From Lachnoclostridium sp. Marseille-P6806 (lineage in GTDB: Bacteria; Bacillota; Clostridia; Lachnospirales; Lachnospiraceae), in assembly GCF_900625025.1 (NCBI RefSeq), contig NZ_LR130579.1:1-64000 (forward strand): a stretch of 64,000 bases of DNA, read 5' to 3'. The translations under genes were made by a program, and so were the position numbers. A model generated the notes under the pieces. The model was not told the DNA's origin. It ran no database searches and saw only the letters and a program-made list of their open reading frames with translations. Shown piece after piece: positions 15,566 to 23,789 of this stretch (within the stretch, counting starts at the first letter, position 1; every line of letters begins with the position of its first letter).

Positions 15566-17455
15566 TTATTTCCTCGATTTCTTAGGCGTTATAGAATTCT
15601 TAACCGATTCTGGTGTTTCTGAATCGTTAACCCATTTTTCAAGCAATCCTTTTGCCCAATCCTTATCTTTGATTCGTCCCACGATCGCAGGTTTAACAGA
15701 TTTCGATGGAATTTCACCTAATGCTAACGCCAACCTATCTCCTATAGAAGGATAAGCCTCCGTAATATGGATTGCCGCACACACTGTGTCCACTTTCCAC
15801 TGATTACCCCTGCCGATTCGCGCAATTTGATTCAGTAGCAGTGTGGATTCCATCTCTCCGATTCCCTTGATCTTATCTATTAGCCCCTGGTTTAGCGGTC
15901 CATTCTTCACCACCTTTAAAGCTTCTAAGATTTTCTTTCCTTCAGGAGACAACTCATCATATGCAGCAAAAGGCATTGATCTGTCTTTGCTCAAATAAAT
16001 CAATGGACGCAAATCCATTTCGCCTAAAGCAGGTGACAACAACAACCATTTCTTGATGAAATCCGTCTCCCAATTAGTGTCAGGAGCATTGTATTCATTG
16101 CCGGTTACCAAACTATCTTCCAATTCTTTTATGAAGTTCGGTTTTCCATCCTCATCTTGTAAGACTTGCTGAGACAAGTAATCAAAAGCCCCGGCTGAAG
16201 CACATCTTTCAAAGAGTAGCATCTTGATAAGAAGCCCTGGATCAACTGTAATACCGTTAAATGTTGCTACTTTCTTGCGGATTTCCAGTGAGTTCATGAA
16301 CCTCTTTATTAACCTTGGATTTCCCTTAATGTTGTCTGCCGTCGCAAGAATACCAGCTAACTGATCTGCCAAAGAAACATAACCTGAAAGCCCCTCTAAA
16401 GTGATTTTTTCCAAAGCTTTTTCGATAGCCTCCTTAGTTACGGGAGTTTGCCATGCGCCAGAAAGCAAGTCATTCAACTTCTTCTGGGCGTCAGTAAGCA
16501 TCTTTTCATCCAGATTGTGCTTTCTGATATCTGCCTCGATATACAGAAGGACAATGTATACTTTGATTTCAGCAACACCCAAACGCGGCACAGTAATCGG
16601 CACCTGTATCAGCTTATCGAAATAGCTTGTGATTAAGCCTTCGGATAATTCAACGTCTCCAAAATGCGCTCGGACGCCGTTCCGTATCATCTGTTCATCT
16701 GCTGCAATGATAAAAGCAGTTCTATCGACAAACAGCAAAAGTCTCATAGCCTCAAGTGTTGAAACAGCAGTTTCCGGCAGACATCTGTCCAGATCGTCAA
16801 CCAGCACTACTAATTTTACATTGAGCTTTTCTAAGAGCTCTTGGAATTCCTTGCGGAGTCCTTCAATCTGCTCAGTTGCTGGCTTTGCCGCTTCATCTTT
16901 TAAGAGTTCCTTCATTTCAGGAGCAAATTTCTCAAACGCATTGTTGACAGCCTCGCTGTTTGCCGAAGCTTCCTCTGGATTACCTATACTGTTGGAAATG
17001 GCGGAGACAAGACCTCCGATTGCACCTACCGCATTAACTCCGGGAATAAAACTGGCGATAAGAGGAAGCACTAATTTAGAAACCTGAAACCAGCTTATCC
17101 TTTTGGTGAACTTTTTCAGTTTATCCCAAGCTCCATCTCCTTCAGGGATCTTTCTCTTTTTCATTTCGGAAGACAGCTTTTTGGAAACTGATTGTAACAG
17201 AGCTGCTCTGGCATCATCATATCCTTGATAAAGCCAAGCATTGAACTCTAAAAAAATATAGTTTTCGTCTGTCTCATCGCGGTTCTTCAAATCCTGGCCG
17301 ATCATCTTTACCATCGATGATTTTCCTGAGCCCCAACTTCCTGAAACTCCTATAGATATTGGGCTCTTTCCCGATTCAACAATCATGTCCGCGACTGCCT
17401 GCGAAACAACAGAAAAATGCAGATAATCTGTTGACGTTTCTATATCATTCCACAT
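15566..17455 (-). CDS. qatA: QatA, KAP-family P-loop ATPase
   Basis: The 629-residue protein has Walker A GSWGSGKSS at about residues 39-47 and Walker B KLVVLVDDLDRC at about 214-225. Between them are two hydrophobic helices (about 127-157), the inserted membrane segment typical of KAP NTPases. The long helical C-terminal half includes DNIKGNPRLIKRFMNSLE, a sensor-2-like motif. KAP proteins are membrane-associated STAND-like ATPases. In Qat this is the first gene and is needed for defence against phage. The start is 10 nt before an older brxL remnant ends, so the promoter must lie within or upstream of that remnant; I did not find a clear one. Confidence 0.93.
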   Translation of the reverse strand: MWNDIETSTDYLHFSVVSQAVADMIVESGKSPISIGVSGSWGSGKSSMVKMIGQDLKNRDETDENYIFLEFNAWLYQGYDDARAALLQSVSKKLSSEMKKRKIPEGDGAWDKLKKFTKRISWFQVSKLVLPLIASFIPGVNAVGAIGGLVSAISNSIGNPEEASANSEAVNNAFEKFAPEMKELLKDEAAKPATEQIEGLRKEFQELLEKLNVKLVVLVDDLDRCLPETAVSTLEAMRLLLFVDRTAFIIAADEQMIRNGVRAHFGDVELSEGLITSYFDKLIQVPITVPRLGVAEIKVYIVLLYIEADIRKHNLDEKMLTDAQKKLNDLLSGAWQTPVTKEAIEKALEKITLEGLSGYVSLADQLAGILATADNIKGNPRLIKRFMNSLEIRKKVATFNGITVDPGLLIKMLLFERCASAGAFDYLSQQVLQDEDGKPNFIKELEDSLVTGNEYNAPDTNWETDFIKKWLLLSPALGEMDLRPLIYLSKDRSMPFAAYDELSPEGKKILEALKVVKNGPLNQGLIDKIKGIGEMESTLLLNQIARIGRGNQWKVDTVCAAIHITEAYPSIGDRLALALGEIPSKSVKPAIVGRIKDKDWAKGLLEKWVNDSETPESVKNSITPKKSRK

Positions 17456-17466
17456 GTATATTCTCC

Positions 17467-18031
17467 TTACTCCACTCCCAGTGCTTTATACACCGCATCT
17501 TCAGCGCTGTTATTGAAAATCAAATTAAATCCTCCAACCAGATCATTCGGGACAGTACCAAGAGCCCGATGGAGGTTATCGGCAACAATACTCTTTTCGC
17601 TCCAGAGTCCAAGTACACCTGCAAAGTGTTCGCCAGTTCATCTACCTTGATGATAGTGCCGCCTATCCGATTACCATTCGCCTTCAGGAAACTGAACGCA
17701 GTATGGGGAGCTTCTCTGTATTCACGGTCAGAATCGAAACCAGTACGATCGAATTTGCCGTTTCCGGGGAACATCTGGCTCAATAAAAGGAACTAGCCGA
17801 TCATTCCTGATTTCCACAGACTGTCGCATATACCAGTCTAGAATTGCACACGCCCTCAGGAATCAACTTTCCACCGCCCTACTCAAGCACTGAAATGTAG
17901 TGTCCTTCAAAAGTCGTGTTATTAATGTATGAGAAGTTCACATGAAAGGACTCCATGTCACCCAGCTTCTTCAGCTGTTCCTTTACGCGACGGCGCATCT
18001 CCAGTGCAAAAATCAGGCTCTTTTCACCTTT
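17467..18031 (-). pseudogene. C-terminal remnant of BREX Lon-like protease gene brxL
   Basis: Reading minus from 18031 gives KGEKSLIFALEMRRRVKEQL, GDMESFHVNFSYINNTTFEG, a TAG, then GGGKLIPEGVCN. After a further stop and frameshift it continues FPGNGKFDRTGFDSDREYRE, AFSFLKANGNRI joined directly to GGTIIKVDELANTLQVYLDS, and RVLLPITS. A final frameshift leads to LGTVPNDLVGGFNLIF and EDAVYKALGVE with a natural stop at 17467. This is the end of BrxL, the Lon-like BREX component, with an internal deletion after NGNRI, two nonsense codons and two frameshifts. No other BREX gene is present. The remnant joins the rlmD tail within AAAGGTGAAAAGAGC, where both homologies meet. Confidence 0.82.
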
Positions 18032-18049
18032 ATTATATAAGTGCTATGC

Positions 18050-18242
18050 ACCTTGAATCCGTATTTTTCTTCTATGTACTCCTATATCATCTTATATGTA
18101 ACCTTTTCTTTTGCTTTGTACTTTTCTGCCCTCTCTGCTATTTTATCAAGCGGTACCTTTCCTTTTCCCTCGCCGAACTCCACTTTTACGTTGATATGAC
18201 TGTCCGGAGCCTTGTGGGAAAGCAGTACTACCGTCTCAACAT
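18050..18242 (-). repeat. Right copy of rlmD-tail direct repeat, attached to rlmD
   Basis: This copy is still fused in frame to the methyltransferase core. Compared with 10084-10276 it has 9 mismatches; one turns an AAG codon into TAG and ends RlmD at residue 600. Weak similarity continues leftward to about 18017, where the brxL remnant begins. Confidence 0.9.
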
Positions 18243-19884
18243 GCACCGTCTGCCCGAACTGGTCCACCGCCTGCACTCTCTCGAGCTCATACCGGTACTC
18301 CTCCCCGTCCCTGCTCCTCTGCCCCCTCGTCAGCTTCGCCAGATCGCGGGCAAGCGTCGCGCTGTCGCAGCTCACATATACGATGCGCTTCGGGGCCATC
18401 GCAAGGCAGGTCGCAATCGTCACATCGTCCAGTCCCCTTCGCGGCGGATCGACCACAATGACATCCACCGGATGCTCGCGGTATTCCTCCCGGTGACGCT
18501 CCACGTAGCGCGGCAGAACCTCCTCCGCGCGCCCCACCTCAAACTGCACATTGCATATTCCGTTAAGGCGCGCGTTTTCTCTTGCATCGCGGATCGCCTC
18601 GGGAATCACCTCCACCCCGTAGACTTTCCCCGCTCTGCGCGCAAGAAAAAGCGAGATCGTGCCGATCCCGCAATAAAGATCCCAGACCGTTTCCTTTCCG
18701 GTGAGCCCGGCAAAATCCAGAACAAGACTGTACAGCTTCTCCGTCTGTTTCGGATTCACCTGATAAAAGGAGAGCGGCGAGATTCTGAAATCCACACGTT
18801 CCCCAGTCGAAACAAAGCGCACTCCAGAAGCCAAACCGGCGCCGGAACCAATATCAGAACCGGCGCCGTCTCCCGCTTCTTCCCTCTCCGTCAGGCCCTC
18901 ACGGCTTTCCGCGCCCATATCCTCCACCGCAAACACCCGCAGTGAATCGCGGATCGCCTCCGCCCCCCAGATGACGCGCAGCGTTTTCCCGAGAATCACG
19001 TTGCCGCGGGCTTCATTGCAGTTCAGGGATATTCCCGCAACGCCGGGCAAGGTGCGGAGCCGCTCCACCAGACGCTCCTCGGCGGGCAGCGTTTTCCCGT
19101 TGACGACAAGGCAGACCATGATCTCACGGCTGTACAGGCCGGTTCGGATCAGAACGTGGCGCAACAGGCCTCTGCCGGATTTTTCGTCATAGGCCGGAAC
19201 CTGTTCCTCCTGCATATAATCGAGCACCGCCCGCAAAATTCTGTCGTTCCCCACATCCCCGAGCAGGCAGTCCGTCATCGGGACAATGCTGTGCGTCCGG
19301 CCTGCGTAGAAGCCTGCGACAGGCTTTCCGCTGCGGTCCGTCCCCAGCGGCACCTGCGCCTTATTGCGATAACGGAACGGCTCCTCCATTCCCACAATCG
19401 GCCGCATCACACGGTCGAGAAGCGCGGGTGCAAAACTTCCGAGCCGGAGCAGATTCCCGCGCACCTTTTTCTGCTTGAATGCAAGCTGTTTTTCATAGCG
19501 AAGCGTCTGGAGCTGACATCCGCCGCACTGTCTGGCAATCGGGCAGCTTGCCTCGACGCGATCCGGAGAGGGGCAGTCGACGGACAGAAGCCTTGCATAC
19601 GCATAGCCCGGCGCAGCTTTCATAACGGCAGCGGTAACCGTATCCCCGACCACCGCATCCTTTACAAAAACAGTGTAGCGTTTCCCCTGTTCCGCACCCG
19701 CGCTTTCACTTTCTGCCGAAGCGAACCGCGCGCCGCCAGACTGCATCCCGCCGGGCTGCGCATTGCCAGACTGCGCTGGCAGCACAACGTGGCCGATTCC
19801 CTCGCCGTCATTTCCGATGTCTTCAATCGTCAAATGGAGAATATCGTCTTTCTGCACCGGCGTATTTTTTCTTTTTCCAGACAT
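18082..19884 (-). CDS. rlmD: 23S rRNA (uracil-5-)-methyltransferase, RumA family, with truncated tail
   Basis: The 600-residue enzyme has an N-terminal TRAM domain (about 12-100), the iron-sulfur cysteines C114-x5-C120-x2-C123, SAM motif I DLYCGIGT (402-409), the VDPPRRG motif (478-484) and the catalytic cysteine C506 in VSCDSATLARDL. It uses SAM to form 5-methyluridine in 23S rRNA; in Firmicutes one enzyme may modify both U747 and U1939 (RlmCD). It is longer than the usual 440-460 residues. The excess is a Gly/Ala/Ser insert in TRAM (about 37-67), a Gly/Glu-rich insert (about 321-358) and the start of a C-terminal tail (about 550-600) cut by TAG. The complete tail lies 8 kb away. The start follows yhaM by 4 nt. 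Confidence 0.93.
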   Translation of the reverse strand: MSGKRKNTPVQKDDILHLTIEDIGNDGEGIGHVVLPAQSGNAQPGGMQSGGARFASAESESAGAEQGKRYTVFVKDAVVGDTVTAAVMKAAPGYAYARLLSVDCPSPDRVEASCPIARQCGGCQLQTLRYEKQLAFKQKKVRGNLLRLGSFAPALLDRVMRPIVGMEEPFRYRNKAQVPLGTDRSGKPVAGFYAGRTHSIVPMTDCLLGDVGNDRILRAVLDYMQEEQVPAYDEKSGRGLLRHVLIRTGLYSREIMVCLVVNGKTLPAEERLVERLRTLPGVAGISLNCNEARGNVILGKTLRVIWGAEAIRDSLRVFAVEDMGAESREGLTEREEAGDGAGSDIGSGAGLASGVRFVSTGERVDFRISPLSFYQVNPKQTEKLYSLVLDFAGLTGKETVWDLYCGIGTISLFLARRAGKVYGVEVIPEAIRDARENARLNGICNVQFEVGRAEEVLPRYVERHREEYREHPVDVIVVDPPRRGLDDVTIATCLAMAPKRIVYVSCDSATLARDLAKLTRGQRSRDGEEYRYELERVQAVDQFGQTVHVETVVLLSHKAPDSHINVKVEFGEGKGKVPLDKIAERAEKYKAKEKVTYKMI

Positions 19885-19888
19885 ATCC

Positions 19889-20830
19889 TCACAGCTCCGT
19901 CCTGCGGATATTGCTTTCCAGCGAGTTCTGATACCCGAGCCAGCCGTTCACACTGCTGCCACTCAGAATTTCCTTGAACATCTCCATCCGCGCGTCGGTA
20001 TTATCCGCAAAATGCAGGGCCGATGCCTCCGCCAGAGCAGGCTTTTTCGGAGAGCCGTACTCGAGCTCCCCATGATGGGCCAGAATGCAGTGGCGCAGCT
20101 CCATGGCAAGCAGCGACGGAAAATCCGGAATATCCCGCAGCTTTTCATCCACCATCTCCACCCCGATCACAAGGTGGCCGATGAACTGCCCCTCGTCGGT
20201 ATAATCATTCTTCGGAAAGGCCGAGAGCTCGCGAATCTTTCCGATATCATGAAGCATGGCCGCCGGAACGAGCAGATCACGCTTCAGTATCGGATAGGCC
20301 TTGCAGTAATAATGGCAGAGATTCGTGACTCCGAGGGTGTGCTCGAGGAGTCCCCCCACAAAGCCGTGGTGGATCATCTTGGCCGCCGAAGAGCTGCGGA
20401 ACGCCGCGGCAAAAGCCTGATCCTCGGTAAAAAACGCCCGGAGGAGCTTCTGCATCGGCTCCGTATGGATGGTTTCAATATAATGCGTCAGTTCCGCATA
20501 CATCTCATCGATCGACTTGCTGGAAACCGGGAGGTAATTGGCCGGATCGTACTCCCCCTCGCGGCAGCGCCGCACACGGGTGACATTGAGCTGCAGATTG
20601 CCCTGAAAGCTGGTGATGCTGCCCGTGACATCAATATAATCAAGATTGTCGAACTCACCGATTCCCATGTTGCCCGGCTCCCAGATCTTGGCGTCAAGCG
20701 TCCCAGTTTTGTCCTGCAGCGTCAGGCTGTCGTAGGCCTTGCCCGCCTTGGTTTTGAGCTCCTGCTTCTTTTTGCACAGATAAATATCATGGACGCTGTC
20801 GCCCTCGCGAAGATCCTGAATAAAACGCAT
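19889..20830 (-). CDS. yhaM: YhaM-like 3'-5' exoribonuclease (OB fold + HD domain)
   Basis: The 313-residue protein has an OB-fold nucleic-acid binding domain (about residues 10-100, with KAYDSLTLQDKTGTLDAKIW) followed by an HD phosphohydrolase domain. The HD metal ligands are MIHHGFVGGLLEHT, MLHDIGKI and CILAHHGELEYGSP. It fits YhaM of Bacillus, a metal-dependent 3'-5' exonuclease acting in RNA turnover and on DNA. It forms a two-gene operon with rlmD, 4 nt apart. An AGGAAAGGCAGGGACAT context supports the start at 20830. Confidence 0.92.
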   Translation of the reverse strand: MRFIQDLREGDSVHDIYLCKKKQELKTKAGKAYDSLTLQDKTGTLDAKIWEPGNMGIGEFDNLDYIDVTGSITSFQGNLQLNVTRVRRCREGEYDPANYLPVSSKSIDEMYAELTHYIETIHTEPMQKLLRAFFTEDQAFAAAFRSSSAAKMIHHGFVGGLLEHTLGVTNLCHYYCKAYPILKRDLLVPAAMLHDIGKIRELSAFPKNDYTDEGQFIGHLVIGVEMVDEKLRDIPDFPSLLAMELRHCILAHHGELEYGSPKKPALAEASALHFADNTDARMEMFKEILSGSSVNGWLGYQNSLESNIRRTEL

Positions 20831-21130
20831 ATGTCCCTGCCTTTCCTCCTGCGGCCCTGCCGCCGGCGCCCCCCGGATTCCAGTCCGGTGCTATTCAATG
20901 ATGTTCTCGATCCCGGAACAGTCATTGCCGTGCTCCCCGGATTCCGTACTCTGCGCCGGGCGCCGCCCGGAGCTTCCTTTCTTACCTGTCAACGATAAAA
21001 ATCGCCTGCAGCACCGGCTGCAGACGAAATAATTATAGCATGAAAACCGCGCCGTCCGATGGTAAGATAATGGGAGCCGGGCAGCGGCGCGCCCCCGCGC
21101 AAAAAGAAGCGCTTCGGCATGGAGACGGAT
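20831..21130. other. Divergent intergenic region, no gene seen
   Basis: These 300 bp separate yhaM (minus) from the DUF1848 gene (plus). I see GC-rich sequence with short inverted stretches such as CTGCAGCACCGGCTGCAG near 21005-21022 and a TTATAGCATG box near 21035. No RNA gene or conserved frame was recognised. The promoters for both flanking units should lie here. Confidence 0.4.
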
Positions 21131-22069
21131 ATGATCATTCAGACCGGAATGAGAACAGATATTCCCGCCTTTTACGCGGATTGGTTCGCGAACCGCCTGC
21201 GGGAGGGCTTTGTTCTCGTGCGCAATCCGTATAATCCGCTCTCCGTCACCCGCTACGAGCTGAACCCCTCCGTTGTGGATCTGATCGGCTTCTGCACAAA
21301 AAATCCTGCGCCCATGCTGCGCCGGGGCCGCATGGAGCTCCTTTCGCCCTACGGTCAGTACTGGTTCGTCACCATCACTCCCTACGGGCGCGAAATCGAG
21401 CCGAACGTTCCTCCGAAAGAGGAAGTGATCGACAGCTTTCTGCGTCTGTCACAGCTCGTCGGCGCGGATTCTGTCGCATGGCGCTATGATCCCATTCTGC
21501 TCGATAAAACCTACACTCCCGAGCATCACATTCGGGATTTTGGCGAGATGGCCCGCGCACTTGCCGGCAGCACGAAGACCTGCGTCATCAGCTTCATCGA
21601 TCTTTTCCGGAAAGTGAAGAACAATTATCCCGAGGCGACGGCGATTCCGCCTGCCGAGCAGCACCGGCTGACCGCAGAATTTGTCCGTATCGCCGCGGCA
21701 TACGGCATGACGGTCCGCCCCTGCGGGGAGAGCCCGGAGCTCGCCGCGCGGGGCGCGGACTGCGGCGGCTGCATGACCGTCCGCATCTTTGAGCAGGCCA
21801 TCGGCCGGAATCTGAATGTTCCGCCGAATCCGAAGAACCGAAAGGAATGCGCCTGCTATCTCACCGGAGACATCGGGCAGTACAACAGCTGCGGCCACCT
21901 GTGCCGGTACTGCTATGCGAACGCCGACCGGGACGTGGTCCGAAGAAACATGGCTCTGCACGACCCGGAATCGCCGCTGCTGATTGGGTCTATCGGGCCG
22001 GACGACATCATACACCACGCCGCGCAGGAAAGCTGGATTGATCCCCAGCTCCGACTGACACTGTGCTGA
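21131..22069 (+). CDS. DUF1848 family protein, radical-SAM-like cysteine motif
   Basis: The protein of about 312 residues has the DUF1848 pattern: TDIPAFYADWFANRLREGF, a SWRYDP-like AWRYDPILLDKTYTPEHHI, ADCGGCMTV, and the cysteine cluster CGHLCRYCYAN near residue 265. It ends with a conserved SPLLIGSIGPDDIIHHAAQESWIDPQLRL. The C-x3-C-x2-C spacing resembles a 4Fe-4S site, but enzymatic activity is unknown. ATG 21131 was preferred to 21119 because GGAG lies 7 nt upstream. The gene appears intact. Confidence 0.85.
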   Translation: MIIQTGMRTDIPAFYADWFANRLREGFVLVRNPYNPLSVTRYELNPSVVDLIGFCTKNPAPMLRRGRMELLSPYGQYWFVTITPYGREIEPNVPPKEEVIDSFLRLSQLVGADSVAWRYDPILLDKTYTPEHHIRDFGEMARALAGSTKTCVISFIDLFRKVKNNYPEATAIPPAEQHRLTAEFVRIAAAYGMTVRPCGESPELAARGADCGGCMTVRIFEQAIGRNLNVPPNPKNRKECACYLTGDIGQYNSCGHLCRYCYANADRDVVRRNMALHDPESPLLIGSIGPDDIIHHAAQESWIDPQLRLTLC

Positions 22070-22091
22070 CACATTTATGAGGACCGCTTTC

Positions 22092-22517
22092 ATGCTTGCT
22101 TATCTCTGGCCCGTTGCTCTCGTTATTCTCTCCAATGTCATTTACCAGATCTGCGCCAAGGCCCTCCCCTCCGGGATGGATCCTCTGGCCTCCATGACGA
22201 TCACGTATCTTGTGGGAGCCGTCGTCTCCGCGACTCTCTACTTTGCTCTGCACCGGGATGCGGATCTCCTGCACGAATACGCAAAGCTGAACTGGGCTCC
22301 GTTTCTGCTCGGCATCGTCGTGGGACTGGATGTCGGCATGCTCTTCGCCTACCGGAACGGGTGGCAGGTCAGTATGCTCAATATTGTCCAGAGCGCCTTT
22401 GTTGCCGCGGCCCTCATCCTTGTGGGGCGCCTCCTCTACCACGAGGCACTCAACTGGAATAAAATCGCCGGCATCGCCGTCTGCCTCATCGGGCTGGTTC
22501 TCATCAATCTGAAATAA
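22092..22517 (+). CDS. Small EamA/DMT-type transporter
   Basis: The protein of 141 residues has four to five hydrophobic helices with a C-terminal IAGIAVCLIGLVLINLK, typical of half-size drug/metabolite transporters of the EamA or SMR type. Such proteins usually work as dimers. The ATG at 22092 has GAGGA about 8 nt upstream; the ATG at 22077 has no site. It follows the DUF1848 gene by about 20 nt and may be co-transcribed. The substrate cannot be inferred. Confidence 0.8.
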   Translation: MLAYLWPVALVILSNVIYQICAKALPSGMDPLASMTITYLVGAVVSATLYFALHRDADLLHEYAKLNWAPFLLGIVVGLDVGMLFAYRNGWQVSMLNIVQSAFVAAALILVGRLLYHEALNWNKIAGIAVCLIGLVLINLK

Positions 22518-22526
22518 GGCAGAGAC

Positions 22527-23507
22527 TCATCCGAAAATTCCGGACAGAACCCCGGCGACCGGCCATATGACCCACGTGATATCCCAGCGCATAGTCAGAA
22601 AGCTGACCAGCAGATACACAGCGGTGACGATCGGCCAGTATATTCTGCCGATCTTTTCCTGCGCCAGCTTATGCCTGCGGGTATAGTCTCCCTCCTCAAG
22701 GAGCGTCTGGAAACCGTCCCATATCACGCTGGTGCGGACAATCAGGAAAACGCCTGCCGCCACCATCGCAAGGAGCAGACACACGCCCAGCGCCATGGCG
22801 AAATTATTTTCTTTCCCGATGGCTCCCTCCTCGAAAAAGCCGCCGATCAGTGCCGGAACCACCGCAAAAATGCACAGCACGATCCCTGCGACCATATCGC
22901 GGGTATGCTCGGATTCATAGCTGCTCCGCGCCTCTTTCGTCATTCCTTTCACACCGTAGGCGGTATCCAGCTGCTCCTTGCCCAGATATTCAAAGCGTCT
23001 GCTCCGAAGCGACACCGCCACAAAAATCGCGACCGCTCCCGCAATGAGAAGAATCAGAGGAATCAGTCCCAATATTCCGCCTTGATCCTCCGTGATCGGG
23101 AGATATCCCGCCTCTCCGGCCGCGGACAGAAAGATAAGAAGAATCGGAGACACGATGCACATCGCCACGCCAACCGCAATCCAGCCGGCATTCCGCCCGT
23201 TCAGCGCAAGATACTCGTTGGCCTCCTCCAGCGAAACATAGGTCAGCTTTTCTCCCTGTTCATTTACAACCGTTTCATTCACCGCAGGGAGCGCTTTCAG
23301 CTCCTCCCCCATATCCTCCCGCAGAAGATAATCCGTCGATACCGCAAACAGATCCGAAAGCTGCAGCAGCTTATTCATGTCGGGCATCGCCTGCACGCTC
23401 TCCCATTTGGAAACCGACTGGCGGCTCACGCCCAGCTTCTCCGCGAGCTGTTCCTGCGACCAGCCCTCCTTTTTGCGAAGCTCCATAATTTTATCTGCCA
23501 GAATCAT
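22527..23507 (-). CDS. Xre-family regulator with C-terminal membrane domain
   Basis: The 326-residue protein has an N-terminal helix-turn-helix (MILADKIMELRKKEGWSQEQ, then LGVSRQSVSKWE, about residues 1-60). A linker and about five hydrophobic segments in the C-terminal half follow (about 105-130, 145-170, 215-240, 250-275, 290-326). The family is widespread in Clostridia; DNA binding is probably coupled to a membrane signal or to a neighbouring transporter. The start at 23507 has AAAGGA 7 nt upstream; a longer frame to 23717 has no site and a non-conserved N-terminus. It is convergent with the small transporter, ending 9 nt from it. Confidence 0.85.
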   Translation of the reverse strand: MILADKIMELRKKEGWSQEQLAEKLGVSRQSVSKWESVQAMPDMNKLLQLSDLFAVSTDYLLREDMGEELKALPAVNETVVNEQGEKLTYVSLEEANEYLALNGRNAGWIAVGVAMCIVSPILLIFLSAAGEAGYLPITEDQGGILGLIPLILLIAGAVAIFVAVSLRSRRFEYLGKEQLDTAYGVKGMTKEARSSYESEHTRDMVAGIVLCIFAVVPALIGGFFEEGAIGKENNFAMALGVCLLLAMVAAGVFLIVRTSVIWDGFQTLLEEGDYTRRHKLAQEKIGRIYWPIVTAVYLLVSFLTMRWDITWVIWPVAGVLSGIFG

Positions 23508-23789
23508 ACGTCGTCCTTTCCCGGGATCCCTGTTTTCCATCTCTGCTTTTCCATCCCGCCGTTTCCGGACGGCGCCTCCGTCAGTCTCTCTGCGCCGCCG
23601 CCCGCTGTCCTCGTTTGCGATATCAGCATAAGAAATACGGCGGTTGCGCGCTACCATGCAGGCCTTGCAATCTGTCAACCGGCGGTTGCATTCTGTCCCG
23701 TTTGACCGCTCCTGCACCCCGCGGTAAGATATTTCCGATATTATCTATATTGTCATTGTCTTCCCGTATACCCCAAGGAGAATTATGCC

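Noticed and set aside
10277-18049. Integrase, recombinase or tRNA gene inside the hotspot
   Set aside because: I looked on both strands and found none; claims about the insertion mechanism are therefore limited.
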